A program made the position numbers and the translations under genes. This document shows positions 27,684 through 35,601 of a stretch of 64,000 nucleotides of DNA, in pieces. Every line of letters starts with the position of its first letter. Positions within the stretch are counted from its first letter, which is position 1. Below the pieces are notes generated by a model. That model saw nothing but the letters and a program-made list of their open reading frames with translations. It did not search any database and had not been told where the DNA came from. The DNA comes from a bacterium (lineage in GTDB: Bacteria; Vulcanimicrobiota; Vulcanimicrobiia; Vulcanimicrobiales; Vulcanimicrobiaceae): positions 22,250 through 86,249 of the forward strand of contig JAJZED010000001.1 of NCBI GenBank assembly GCA_021805775.1, given 5' to 3'.

Positions 27684-27723
27684 CGCCGGCCCCTAGGTAG
27701 ATGAGAATAATAACGTGGATCGA

Positions 27724-28047
27724 CTAACGAACGGGCGGTTTATGGCCCTTCTTAGCGGCGGCTTTCTTAGCCATCGCTTTTTTGCCGGTGGCTTTCTTGG
27801 CCATCGCTTTTTTGCCGGTGGCCTTCTTGGCCATCGCTTTTTTACCGGTGGCTTTCTTAGCCATCGCTTTTTTACCGGTGGCTTTCTTGGCCATCGCTTT
27901 TTTGCCGGTGGCCTTCTTGGCGGCGGCTTTCTTGGCCATCGTCTTCTTGGTCATGGTCTTCGTGGTGCTCTTGCTCGCCGAGGCGGCCATGGCCGTACCG
28001 GTTGCGAGGAAGGACGCCGCGATCAGTGCAGCGAGGAGTTTGCGCAT
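27724..28047 (-). CDS. Secreted Lys/Ala-rich repeat protein, acid-shock (Asr)-like
   Basis: 107 residues. A Sec signal peptide ([20 protein letters not shown]) is followed by [10 protein letters not shown] and then five tandem decapeptides of the form [10 protein letters not shown], ending KKGHKPPVR. About 40% of the mature protein is lysine. The DNA unit is 30 bp. A GGGGGTG lies six bases before ATG 28047. Exported Lys/Ala-repeat proteins are best known as the acid-shock protein Asr; histone H1-like tails look similar but lack a signal peptide. Periplasmic buffering or chaperone activity is inference only. The repeat number may vary between strains. Confidence 0.8.
   Translation of the reverse strand: MRKLLAALIAASFLATGTAMAASASKSTTKTMTKKTMAKKAAAKKATGKKAMAKKATGKKAMAKKATGKKAMAKKATGKKAMAKKATGKKAMAKKAAAKKGHKPPVR
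27770..27930. repeat. 30-bp tandem repeats inside the lysine-rich gene
   Basis: About five near-perfect 30-bp units on the plus strand, containing TTTCTTGGCCATCGC and TTTTTTGCCGGTGG. The copies differ at a few synonymous sites (gcttt/gcctt, ttggcc/ttagcc, ttgcc/ttacc), so they are old enough to have diverged, or are under coding selection. Confidence 0.85.
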
Positions 28048-28130
28048 TCTTTCACCCCCTTTGTGCGAAAATTCGTCTCTTAACGTGCCTTAAGAACGTC
28101 GGAGAAGGGCGGTTAGTTCGCAAAGGCGAC

Positions 28131-29288
28131 CTAGCGCCCCTTCCCAACCAAATTGCGGGAGATGACCAGGCGCTGGATCTGTTGGGTGCCTTCGTAGATT
28201 TGGGTGATTTTGGCGTCGCGCATCATCCGCTCGACCGGGTATTCGGCCGAGTAGCCGAAGCCGCCGAGCACCTGAACCGCGTCGGTGGTGACCGCCATCG
28301 CTACGTCGCCGCACTTGAGCTTCGCCATCGAGGCCCAGAGCGAGACGTCGGGGGAGCCTTCGTCGCATTTCCGAGCCGATTCGTAGAGCATGAGGCGGGC
28401 CGCCTCGACCTCGGTCTTCATATCCGCGAGCATGAAGCCGATGCCCTGATGCTGGCCGATCGGCTTGCCGAAGGCGACGCGGTCGCGCGCGTACTGGGTT
28501 GCATACTCGAGCGCTCCGGCGGCGATGCCGAGGGCCTGAGCCGCGATACCGGGGCGCGACTTATCGAGGACCTTCATCGCGATCTTGAATCCCTCGCCCT
28601 CTTCGCCGAGCCGATTGGCGGCGGGAACCCTACATTCGCTGAAGATCAACTCGACGGTCGGCGAGCCTTTAATGCCCATCTTGCGCTCTTTCTTGCCGAC
28701 CGAGAAACCCGGCGTGCCTTTCTCCACGACGAAGGCGCTCACACCGCGGCTCCCCGCTTCGGGGTCGGTTACAGCAAAAACGCAGACGATGTCGGCGACG
28801 CTTCCATTGGTAATCCAAATTTTCTGGCCGTCGAGAACGTAGGAGTCGCCGTCGCGGCGCGCGCGGGTTCTCATCGAACCCAGCGCATCGGAGCCGCTGC
28901 TCGCCTCGGTGAGCGCGTAGGCTGCAAGGTTCTCGCCGGAGGCGATCTTTGGAAGAAAACGCCGTTTCTGTTCGTCGTTGCCGCCGATCATAATCGGCAG
29001 CATGCCGAGCTCTTGCACCGCGACGATCAGCGAACTCGACGCGCACGCTTTAGCGATCTCTTCGACGACCTTCACGTAGGTAACGAAGCTGCCGCCGAGC
29101 CCGCCGTATTCGGTTGGAATCGGAATTCCTAAAAGATCGTTCTGCGCGAAGAGACGACGGATATCGTCGGGGAACTCCTCGCTCTCGTCGATCGCTGCCG
29201 CGCGCGGCGCGACTTTCTCTGATACTAACTCGCGTACCATTTCGACGATCATCGCTTCTTCGTCGTGCGTCTGCGCAGCTGCGGACAT
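28131..29288 (-). CDS. Acyl-CoA dehydrogenase
   Basis: FAD enzyme that introduces the 2,3 double bond into acyl-CoA, passing electrons to ETF. 385 residues. Recognisable are YALTEASSGSD (FAD contact), the signature KIWITNGSVAD, and the catalytic Glu in QIYEGTQQIQRL near residue 367. The last segment LVISRNLVGKG is typical of short/butyryl-CoA-type enzymes. Chain-length specificity cannot be read. It is divergent from the CoA-transferase genes with 172 bp between starts, and a joint role in fatty-acid or amino-acid catabolism is likely. Confidence 0.93.
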   Translation of the reverse strand: MSAAAQTHDEEAMIVEMVRELVSEKVAPRAAAIDESEEFPDDIRRLFAQNDLLGIPIPTEYGGLGGSFVTYVKVVEEIAKACASSSLIVAVQELGMLPIMIGGNDEQKRRFLPKIASGENLAAYALTEASSGSDALGSMRTRARRDGDSYVLDGQKIWITNGSVADIVCVFAVTDPEAGSRGVSAFVVEKGTPGFSVGKKERKMGIKGSPTVELIFSECRVPAANRLGEEGEGFKIAMKVLDKSRPGIAAQALGIAAGALEYATQYARDRVAFGKPIGQHQGIGFMLADMKTEVEAARLMLYESARKCDEGSPDVSLWASMAKLKCGDVAMAVTTDAVQVLGGFGYSAEYPVERMMRDAKITQIYEGTQQIQRLVISRNLVGKGR

Positions 29289-29305
29289 TGTAAACTCCTC
29301 TTAAC

Positions 29306-29340
29306 GGGTAATGGGTAATGGGTAATGGGTAACGGGTAAC
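29306..29340. repeat. Five GGGTAAY heptamers
   Basis: Head-to-tail GGGTAAT x3 then GGGTAAC x2, immediately upstream of the acyl-CoA dehydrogenase start (minus-strand gene). The array sits beside a hairpin element. It is a microsatellite-like heptamer; its place in the 5' region could let slippage affect promoter spacing. Confidence 0.9.
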
Positions 29341-29351
29341 GAGCGGAAATG

Positions 29352-29387
29352 TCATCCCGAGTAGGCCCGCAGGGCCGTATCGAGGGA
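29352..29387. repeat. Hairpin element, copy B
   Basis: CATCCCGAGTA, then the perfect hairpin GGCCC-GCA-GGGCC (29364-29376), then GTATCGAGGGA. The flanks match copy A at 107-143, but the stem is different. It lies between divergent acyl-CoA dehydrogenase and CoA-transferase genes. Confidence 0.75.
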
Positions 29388-29460
29388 CCTGATTGTCAAC
29401 CGGTCGATAGATTCGGGGGCGACCAGGGTTTTGCTCCCGCGACCGCCTATCTGCGCCGGT

Positions 29461-30219
29461 ATGGAGAAAGTGTACCCATCGGCGGCCGCGGCCGTCGCCG
29501 ACATTCCCAGCGGGGCCTCGTTAGCCGTCGGGGGCTTCGGCCTCAACGGCATCCCCCACAACCTGATCCAGGCGCTGCTCGCACAGGGCGCGACCGATCT
29601 CGTCACCGTTTCTAACAACTGCGGCGTCGATGGCTGGGGGCTCGGCGTCCTCCTCGATAACAAGCGTATTCGGCGCACGACCGGTTCGTACGTCGGCGAA
29701 AACAAGGAATTCGAACGGCAGTATCTCTCGGGCGAGCTCGAGGTCGAGCTCGTTCCGCAGGGCACGCTCGCCGAGCGGCTCCGCGCCGGAGGCTGCGGGA
29801 TCCCCGCCTTCTATACCCCCGCCGGCGTCGGCACGCCGGTCGCCAACGGAGGGCTACCTTGGCGGCACAACGCCGACGGCAGCGTGGCGAAGGCATCGCC
29901 GCCGAAAGAGACGCGCCGTTTCGGGGATACCGAGTACGTACTCGAAGAGGCGATCCGTTGCGATTATGCGTTGGTGCGCGCCAGCATAGGCGACCGCGAA
30001 GGGAATCTCTACTTCGCGAAGGCGACGCGTAACTTCAATCCGCTCTGCGCGATGGCCGGGCGGATGACGATCGCCGAGGTCGAGCGGCTCGTCGAGCCGG
30101 GCGAGATAGAACCGGAGGACGTTCACGTTCCCGGAATCTTCGTCGCGCGCATCGTCGAGGTCGGTGCCGAAGGGAAACGAATCGAGCGAGTAACGACGCG
30201 CAAGCGGGAGGAGCGATAA
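29461..30219 (+). CDS. scoA: 3-oxoacid CoA-transferase subunit A
   Basis: Alpha subunit of a succinyl-CoA:3-ketoacid-type CoA-transferase, which activates acetoacetate or related oxoacids. 252 residues from ATG 29461; the ten-residue upstream extension is unlikely. The domain signatures are [16 protein letters not shown] near residue 20, [16 protein letters not shown], and [17 protein letters not shown] followed by [13 protein letters not shown]. It is paired with subunit B, two bases downstream. The exact acid substrate is not readable. Confidence 0.92.
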   Translation: MEKVYPSAAAAVADIPSGASLAVGGFGLNGIPHNLIQALLAQGATDLVTVSNNCGVDGWGLGVLLDNKRIRRTTGSYVGENKEFERQYLSGELEVELVPQGTLAERLRAGGCGIPAFYTPAGVGTPVANGGLPWRHNADGSVAKASPPKETRRFGDTEYVLEEAIRCDYALVRASIGDREGNLYFAKATRNFNPLCAMAGRMTIAEVERLVEPGEIEPEDVHVPGIFVARIVEVGAEGKRIERVTTRKREER

Positions 30220-30221
30220 CG

Positions 30222-30878
30222 ATGGCGCTGACACGGGAGGAACTCGCCGCGCGCGTCGCGCGCGAAATGCGCGACGGCATGTACGTCAATCTCGGTATCG
30301 GTATGCCGACGCTGATCCCCAACTACGTTCCGCCGGGCGTGCGCGTGGTTTTGCAGAGCGAGAACGGGATCCTCGGCACCGGGCCATACCCCTACGAAGA
30401 CGCCGTCGATCCCGATCTTATCAACGCCGGCAAAGAGACGGTGACCGTGTTGCCGGGCGCCTCGTTCTTCGATTCGGCGCTCTCGTTCGGCATGATTCGC
30501 GGCGGGCACATCGATCTCGCGGTGCTCGGTGCGATGCAGGTGAGCGCGCACGGCGACCTTGCGAATTGGATGATTCCGGGGAAGATGGTCAAGGGCATGG
30601 GCGGCGCGATGGATCTCGTTCACGGCGCGAAGCGCGTGATCGTGATGATGGAGCACGTCGCAAAGGGCAACTCCCACAAAATAGTCGGCGAGTGCACCTT
30701 GCCGCTCACCGGCAAGCGCGTCGTGCACAAACTGATGACCGATCTTGCGGTGATCGATATCGAGCCCGAGGGGCTCGTCTTGCGCGAACTCGCACCTGGA
30801 GTAACGGTAGAAGAAGTGCAGGCCGGTACCGGCGCGCCGTTGTTAATTCCGGCTCCACCGAAATCGATGGCCGGCTAG
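30222..30878 (+). CDS. scoB: 3-oxoacid CoA-transferase subunit B
   Basis: 218 residues, normal for the beta subunit. The catalytic Glu is in [14 protein letters not shown] (about residues 44-57), the position that forms the CoA thioester. Other family blocks are [28 protein letters not shown] and [24 protein letters not shown] sits before the ATG within the end of scoA, supporting co-translation. With the nearby acyl-CoA dehydrogenase it suggests ketoacid or fatty-acid catabolism. Confidence 0.94.
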   Translation: MALTREELAARVAREMRDGMYVNLGIGMPTLIPNYVPPGVRVVLQSENGILGTGPYPYEDAVDPDLINAGKETVTVLPGASFFDSALSFGMIRGGHIDLAVLGAMQVSAHGDLANWMIPGKMVKGMGGAMDLVHGAKRVIVMMEHVAKGNSHKIVGECTLPLTGKRVVHKLMTDLAVIDIEPEGLVLRELAPGVTVEEVQAGTGAPLLIPAPPKSMAG

Positions 30879-30905
30879 AGAGAAAATCTCTCATCCGTTT
30901 TTAGT
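30879..30905 (+). terminator. Possible weak terminator after scoB
   Basis: GAGAGA-AAA-TCTCTC (30879-30893) starts right after the scoB stop, and a five-T run follows (30899-30903). The stem is short and the gap to the T-run is 5 bases. Confidence 0.4.
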
Positions 30906-30975
30906 GGACTCACGGCGGCGAGTGCGGTACTTTGCGAACACGAATATCGCACTCATCGTCCTAGGAGTTCATGCC

Positions 30976-31248
30976 ATGCTTCAATATCGTTATCGTTCGC
31001 AGATCGCCGGGTCTATTCGCCTCGGGGCGTTGCTTCTGATCGCTCTCTTTCTTGGGTCGGCGGTCACCGCATACGCATTCGAGCGACAGCCGCACATGCA
31101 GATGGCGCTTGGAGCGCTGGGCCGCGCTGCCGCGCAACTCAACGCAGCGCAACGCGATAAGGGCGGCCATCGTGCGGCCGCCTACAACCTCGTCGAGCGG
31201 GCGATCGGCCAAGTTCGCGCCGGAATCGCGTTCGACAACCACCACTAA
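30976..31248 (+). CDS. Small exported protein with conserved C-terminal helix pair
   Basis: 90 residues from ATG 30976, with AGGAG eight bases upstream. A signal sequence or membrane anchor (about 17-36, LGALLLIALFLGSAV) is followed by a helical region of about 55 residues: ALGALGRAAAQLNAAQRDKGGHR and then LVERAIGQVRAGIAF. I recall small secreted proteins with this KGGHR...AI..V..GI pattern in environmental genomes, but I know no function. Upstream in-frame codons to 30904 are probably not translated. It is closed by a strong terminator. Confidence 0.65.
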   Translation: MLQYRYRSQIAGSIRLGALLLIALFLGSAVTAYAFERQPHMQMALGALGRAAAQLNAAQRDKGGHRAAAYNLVERAIGQVRAGIAFDNHH

Positions 31249-31260
31249 AGGCATGAAATG

Positions 31261-31297
31261 CAAAAGGGGAGGCGCCGTCGGCGCCTCCCCTTTCTTG
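31261..31297. terminator. Strong bidirectional terminator
   Basis: AAAGGGGAGGCGCC-GTC-GGCGCCTCCCCTTT (31263-31293), a 14-bp perfect stem, followed by CTT on plus and by TGCATTTC on minus. It separates the small exported-protein gene (plus) from the cupredoxin gene (minus). Confidence 0.88.
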
Positions 31298-31316
31298 CGA
31301 TAAAGTACGTTCGCGG

Positions 31317-31661
31317 TTACTTGATAACCTTGAACGTCATCATCATATGCTCGTGGCCGATGCCGCAATAGATCGCGCAATGTGCGGGGAAGGTGCCGAT
31401 CTTCTTCGGGGTGACGGTAACGGTGGTCGGCTTGGAGGTAATCGTGATGACCTTGGTGATGCCGACTTCGGGGGCGATCATTCCGTGAACGCCTTGCATG
31501 GCGACGAACGTGATTTTCTGCGGCTTGCCGACATGGAGGGTGACGACGTTGGGCATGAACTGAAAGTTCTTGGCCTTGACGACGATGGTGCTATTCGCGC
31601 TGGCCGAGGCGACCGTGAGGGCGCTAAAGGCGAGAGCGAGAGCTAAAGCGAGCTTGCGCAT
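31317..31661 (-). CDS. Secreted cupredoxin with a complete CuA-type site
   Basis: 114 residues with a Sec signal peptide ending near ASASA. The mature ~92 residues form a single cupredoxin domain. The loop HCAIYCGIGHEHM has Cys-x3-Cys-x3-His-x2-Met, exactly the spacing of CuA in cytochrome oxidase subunit II and nitrous-oxide reductase, and VHGMI supplies the other His. The usual middle Glu is Ile, but only its backbone carbonyl binds copper. AGGAG lies six to seven bases before the ATG. It is likely a periplasmic electron carrier or copper protein. No oxidase subunit adjoins it. Confidence 0.82.
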   Translation of the reverse strand: MRKLALALALAFSALTVASASANSTIVVKAKNFQFMPNVVTLHVGKPQKITFVAMQGVHGMIAPEVGITKVITITSKPTTVTVTPKKIGTFPAHCAIYCGIGHEHMMMTFKVIK

Positions 31662-31779
31662 GGTGTTCTCCTAGATATGGTTTGAAAGGATGGCGTTGGG
31701 GCGTTCCCCGATAGTACTGAGGATAGGCCGGAGTGGGCGCGCCCGTTACTACAAAACTCCGCTCGGTGTAAAAGCTACG

Positions 31780-33588
31780 TTAGGTCGGAATGCGTTCCCG
31801 AAATTGAGTGCGATAGAGGCGGGCATACGCGCCGTTACGCGCGAGAAGTTCTTCATGCGAGCCCGATTCCACGATGCTTCCGCCGTCGACGACAAAGATC
31901 GTGTCGGCGTTGACGACCGTCGAAAGGCGATGCGCGATGACCAAGCTCGTCCGCCCGCGCATCAAGCGTTCGAGCGCACTCTGAATCGCCGCCTCGTTCT
32001 CTGAATCGAGGGCGGAGGTCGCTTCGTCGAGGATTAAAATGCGCGGGTTCTTTAGAAGTACCCGCGCGATTGCGAGCCGCTGGCGCTCGCCTCCCGAAAG
32101 CTTGTGCCCGCGCTCGCCCACGATGGTATCGTAGCCGTGGGGCAGCGTTTCGATGAAATCGTGGATGTTCGCCGCTCTCGAAGCTTCGTGGATCTGGTCG
32201 ATGGTTGCATCGGGGCGCGAATAGCGTAAGTTCGCGATAATGCTATCGTGGAACAGATAGGTTTCCTGAGTGACGATGCCGATGTTTTCTCGAAGCGACT
32301 CAAGGCCGACGGTGGCGATGTCGTGGCCGTCGACGCAAATCTGCCCCTCGGAGATATTGTAAAACCGCGGCAATAATTGCGTAATCGTCGTTTTACCGGC
32401 TCCCGATGGGCCGACGAATGCCGCCACCTTGCCCGCGGGAATCGAGAAAGAGATTCCTTGGAGAATCCGTTCGCGCCCTTCGTATGTAAAAGAGACGTTC
32501 TTAAAAGCAATATCGCCGCGTACCTCGCCCAGATGTATCGCGCCGGGCACATCGTAACGCTCGGTCTTCATATCGAGGTAGTCGAAAATTCGCTCGAAGA
32601 CCGCGAGCGCGCTCACGATCTGCACCTGGATTCCGACGAGTGCCGCCGCCGGGCCGTAGAGCCGCCCTTGAATGTATCCGATAAACGCGACGATGACGCC
32701 GACGTCGAGCGCGCCCTGAAGGGCGAGCCAGCCGCCGCCGAGCCAAACGATGGCGGGGCCCACCACGACCATCGCGGTTACCGAAGCGATAAACCACCGA
32801 CCGATCATCGCCAGGCGGATTTCAAGGTCCATCAACTCCGTTCCGACCTTGTAAAAACGCGAGCGTTCGTATGCCTCGCGAACGAAGGATTTGATCAGGG
32901 TGATTCCCGAGATCGAGAGCGTCTCTTGGGTGATCGACTCGATTCGGTCGCGTTGCTCGCGCGTCCGCTTACGCACGTCGTACATTTTGCGCCCGACCGG
33001 ACCGAGCGGCAACACCATAAACGGAACGACGATTGTCGAAATCAACGCGAGCCGCCAATTCCAGATAAGCATCGCAATGAGGGTGGTCGAGATCATCACG
33101 ATGTTCGTGACGATCGTGGTCAGCGTTCCGGTAACCACGCCATCGACGTTATCGACATCGCTTGAAACGCGATTCATGATCTCGCCGGTCTTGGTCGCGG
33201 TAAAGAACGAAAGCGGCATGCGATGTAGGTGCGAAACGAGGCTGGTGCGCAGGTCGCGCATGATCCCCTCGCCGACCATCGAGTTAAAGTATCCTTGCGC
33301 GACGCCGAGCGCCATCGAAATGACCGCCGCGGCAAGAATAAAGCCTACGTCGACGGTAAGTTCGTGAAAACTGTGGTGCGGCAGTGCAGAGTCGATGATT
33401 CGGGCGGTCATATAACCGGGAACGAGGCCGACGATCGCGCTAAAGACGATGATGACGAATACCAGCGACTGTTGCTTCCAATACGGCGAGAAGAGCGAAC
33501 GGATGCGTCGCCAGTCTATGCGTCTGCGCACTCGTGGTTTCTCGGGGTCGTACATGTTCGACCACATGAGGCCGTGCCCGGACATCAT
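31780..33588 (-). CDS. ABC exporter, fused permease and ATPase
   Basis: 602 residues: about six membrane segments in residues 25-320 (type IV exporter fold), then a nucleotide-binding domain with Walker A GPSGAGKTT, signature LSGGERQRLAIARVLL, Walker B ILILDEATSALD, and the switch His in VIAHRLS. It exports lipids, peptides or drugs as a homodimer or heterodimer; MsbA is one well-known relative, but no substrate can be assigned. The start ATGA overlaps the VOC gene stop. It is the last gene of the dnaK-grpE-dnaJ run. Confidence 0.93.
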   Translation of the reverse strand: MMSGHGLMWSNMYDPEKPRVRRRIDWRRIRSLFSPYWKQQSLVFVIIVFSAIVGLVPGYMTARIIDSALPHHSFHELTVDVGFILAAAVISMALGVAQGYFNSMVGEGIMRDLRTSLVSHLHRMPLSFFTATKTGEIMNRVSSDVDNVDGVVTGTLTTIVTNIVMISTTLIAMLIWNWRLALISTIVVPFMVLPLGPVGRKMYDVRKRTREQRDRIESITQETLSISGITLIKSFVREAYERSRFYKVGTELMDLEIRLAMIGRWFIASVTAMVVVGPAIVWLGGGWLALQGALDVGVIVAFIGYIQGRLYGPAAALVGIQVQIVSALAVFERIFDYLDMKTERYDVPGAIHLGEVRGDIAFKNVSFTYEGRERILQGISFSIPAGKVAAFVGPSGAGKTTITQLLPRFYNISEGQICVDGHDIATVGLESLRENIGIVTQETYLFHDSIIANLRYSRPDATIDQIHEASRAANIHDFIETLPHGYDTIVGERGHKLSGGERQRLAIARVLLKNPRILILDEATSALDSENEAAIQSALERLMRGRTSLVIAHRLSTVVNADTIFVVDGGSIVESGSHEELLARNGAYARLYRTQFRERIPT

Positions 33589-33959
33589 GGAGTGACTCTC
33601 GATTCGTGGAGCGTCACTTTATTGCCCTCGGGATCGGCAAACGAGCCGAGCTTACAGACCGGCGTCAGATGGATCTCTTCGGTCGCGACGCCGCGCTCGC
33701 GCAAGCTTGCAAACGCCGCTTCGATATCGGCGACTTCGAACGCAATCGAGGCGCAACTGCCCGGGGCGACCCCCATCCACTCCGTCGTCATCACCGCAAA
33801 ATAACCGCTACCGACGCGAGCCTCGCAATAAAGTGCGATACCATTTTCGGCGTACGGCTCCGAAAATTCGATACCGAGCGTATCGGCGTAAAAGCGTGCC
33901 AGTGCGGCGACGTCGGCAGCCGGATAGGCTGTAAACGCAATGTCCTCGAGCTCGATCAT
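33585..33959 (-). CDS. VOC (glyoxalase/bleomycin-resistance) family protein
   Basis: 124 residues with two beta-alpha-beta-beta-beta modules: AFTAYPAADVAALARFYADTLG at the N-terminus and ASIAFEVADIEAAFASLRERGV in the second half, ending in FADPEGNKVTLHES. VOC proteins bind a metal and act as lyases, dioxygenases or resistance proteins; the metal ligands here are not certain and the substrate is unknown. It lies 9 bp after dnaJ and overlaps the ABC exporter by 4 bp, so it is probably co-transcribed with the chaperone genes. Confidence 0.8.
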   Translation of the reverse strand: MIELEDIAFTAYPAADVAALARFYADTLGIEFSEPYAENGIALYCEARVGSGYFAVMTTEWMGVAPGSCASIAFEVADIEAAFASLRERGVATEEIHLTPVCKLGSFADPEGNKVTLHESRVTP

Positions 33960-33968
33960 GCCGGTGGG

Positions 33969-34985
33969 TTACTTCTTCCCGTTGCGGAGGTTCTTAAGGT
34001 CGCGGAAGAGTTTGCGTTCCTTGTCGGTGAGATTTTGAGGGAATTGCCCGATAAGGCGGACGTACTGATCGCCGCTGCCGCCGCCTTTTACATGCGGCAT
34101 CCCTTTGCCGCTTAGGCGCAACAGACGGTTGTTCTGCGTCCCTTCGGGAATCGTCATCGCAACGTTTCCCCCCATCGTCGGCACTTGAACTTCGGCGCCC
34201 AACACGAGATCGTAGAGATCGACGGGGAGGTCGACGTAGAGATCGTCGCCCTTTCGCTTGTAGCGTGCATCGTCGGTGGTCTTTACGATGAGAAAGAGAT
34301 CGCCGCTGGGCGCACCACCGGTGCCGGCGCCGCCCTGGCCTGCGAGACGAATGCGTTGACCCTCGCCGATGCCTTTTGGAATCGATATCTCGAATTTCTT
34401 CGTGCTTAGCGTGCGCCCCGTTCCGTGGCAGGCTACGCAGAGGCGGCCGCTCTCCGTCCCGGTGCCACGGCAACGGGGGCAGCTATCCTCGAGTTGTAAC
34501 GAGATCGATTTTTTGCCGCCCTCGTAGATATCGTGCAAGGAAAGCTCGATGGTCGTTTCCATATCTTGTCCGCGCGTAGCGCTCGGAGCCGTACCGGCCG
34601 GGCCGCGACGGCCGACCCCGGAGAAGAACATATCGAAGAAATCCGAGAACCCGCTCGTACCCGCTCCGGCTGCCGCATTGGGGCCGAAACCGAAGTCGAA
34701 CTGCGTGGCGTTCTGTTGCGTTCGATAGCGCCGCTGTTGCTCCGCTTGCCGCGCCGCTTGCTGCCAATCGCTGCCGAGAGCGTCGTATTTTCGGCGTTTG
34801 TCGCTGTCGCCGAGTACTTCGTATGCTTCGGATATCTCTTTGAATTTCTCTTCGGCAGCCTTTGCATTACCGGGATTCGCGTCGGGGTGCCATTTGCGTG
34901 CGAGGCGACGATAGGCGGACTTGATGTCCTTCTCGGGAGCGCCCTTCGGCACGCCGAGAACGGCGTAGTAGTCCTTGTAATTCAT
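33969..34985 (-). CDS. dnaJ: DnaJ-type co-chaperone with a half zinc finger
   Basis: 338 residues. J domain at 1-70 with the HPD motif (KWHPDANPG), then a Gly/Phe-poor linker and the client-binding domain. Classical DnaJ has four CxxCxGxG repeats; this protein has only CPRCRGTG and CVACHGTG, enough for one zinc site. It falls between full DnaJ and CbpA-like proteins. It stimulates DnaK ATPase and delivers clients. The start overlaps the grpE stop by 4 bp, and dnaK lies upstream. The gene symbol is given on operon position. Confidence 0.88.
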   Translation of the reverse strand: MNYKDYYAVLGVPKGAPEKDIKSAYRRLARKWHPDANPGNAKAAEEKFKEISEAYEVLGDSDKRRKYDALGSDWQQAARQAEQQRRYRTQQNATQFDFGFGPNAAAGAGTSGFSDFFDMFFSGVGRRGPAGTAPSATRGQDMETTIELSLHDIYEGGKKSISLQLEDSCPRCRGTGTESGRLCVACHGTGRTLSTKKFEISIPKGIGEGQRIRLAGQGGAGTGGAPSGDLFLIVKTTDDARYKRKGDDLYVDLPVDLYDLVLGAEVQVPTMGGNVAMTIPEGTQNNRLLRLSGKGMPHVKGGGSGDQYVRLIGQFPQNLTDKERKLFRDLKNLRNGKK

Positions 34986-35488
34986 TGATGCTTCGCAACG
35001 AGCACTTTCGCCGGTCGGAGGAGATCGTCGCCGAGGCGATAGCCTTTCTCCGCGACTTCGACGACGGTATCGTCGGCTTGCCCGTCGGTCGCTGCGACCG
35101 TTCCGATCGCTTCGGCGACGTGGGGATCGAACGGCAGTCCCTTCACATCGACGGCACTGATGCCCTCGGAGGAAAGAACCGCTTCGAACCCGCGCAGCGT
35201 GCTCTCTACCCCACTTCGAAGCGCTTCGCCTCCGGCGGGAACGGCAAGCGCGCGTTCGAGATTATCGAGCACCGGAAGTAAGCGCCCAAAAAGGCGACGC
35301 CGGTGCTCGACGATGCGTTGTTCGATATCTCGTTGAACGCGTCGTTTATAATTCTCGAAGTCGGCCATTGCAAGTAAAAATTTGTTGTAGTTTTCATCGG
35401 CGCGAGCGTTTGCTTTGGAGAGTTCGTTCTCCGGTTGCGCACTTTCTTCGCTTGCGTCGAGTGGATCGTTGAGAAGGTCGTTATCCAT
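34982..35488 (-). CDS. grpE: Nucleotide exchange factor GrpE
   Basis: 168 residues. Acidic disordered N-terminus ([17 protein letters not shown]), a long coiled coil (about 20-75, [23 protein letters not shown]), and the C-terminal beta domain with [19 protein letters not shown] and [21 protein letters not shown], the characteristic GrpE signature. It accelerates ADP release from DnaK. It sits between dnaK and dnaJ, overlapping dnaJ by 4 bp. Confidence 0.93.
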   Translation of the reverse strand: MDNDLLNDPLDASEESAQPENELSKANARADENYNKFLLAMADFENYKRRVQRDIEQRIVEHRRRLFGRLLPVLDNLERALAVPAGGEALRSGVESTLRGFEAVLSSEGISAVDVKGLPFDPHVAEAIGTVAATDGQADDTVVEVAEKGYRLGDDLLRPAKVLVAKHQ

Positions 35489-35546
35489 GGGTGCGTCTAT
35501 CTCTACTTCTTTTTAAAATGTTGAGCGCATGAAAAGACTGCGGGAG

Positions 35547-35580
35547 GTGAGGGCGGGTGCCGCGTACGGCTCGCCCTCAC
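35547..35580 (-). terminator. Hairpin between dnaK and grpE, possible attenuator
   Basis: Outer stem GTGAGGGCG/CGCCCTCAC, inner stem GCCG/CGGC, loop CGTA, with an unpaired bulge between. On the minus strand it is followed by TCCCGCAGTCTTTTC, with a short T-run. It lies about 20 bp after the dnaK stop. Such intercistronic hairpins often stabilise or partly terminate dnaK mRNA. Confidence 0.6.
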
Positions 35581-35601
35581 TCCACCCGCATGAGCCGGAG
35601 G

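Noticed and set aside
28002-29132. 376-codon plus-strand frame opposite the acyl-CoA dehydrogenase
   Set aside because: Shadow of the dehydrogenase; no family similarity.
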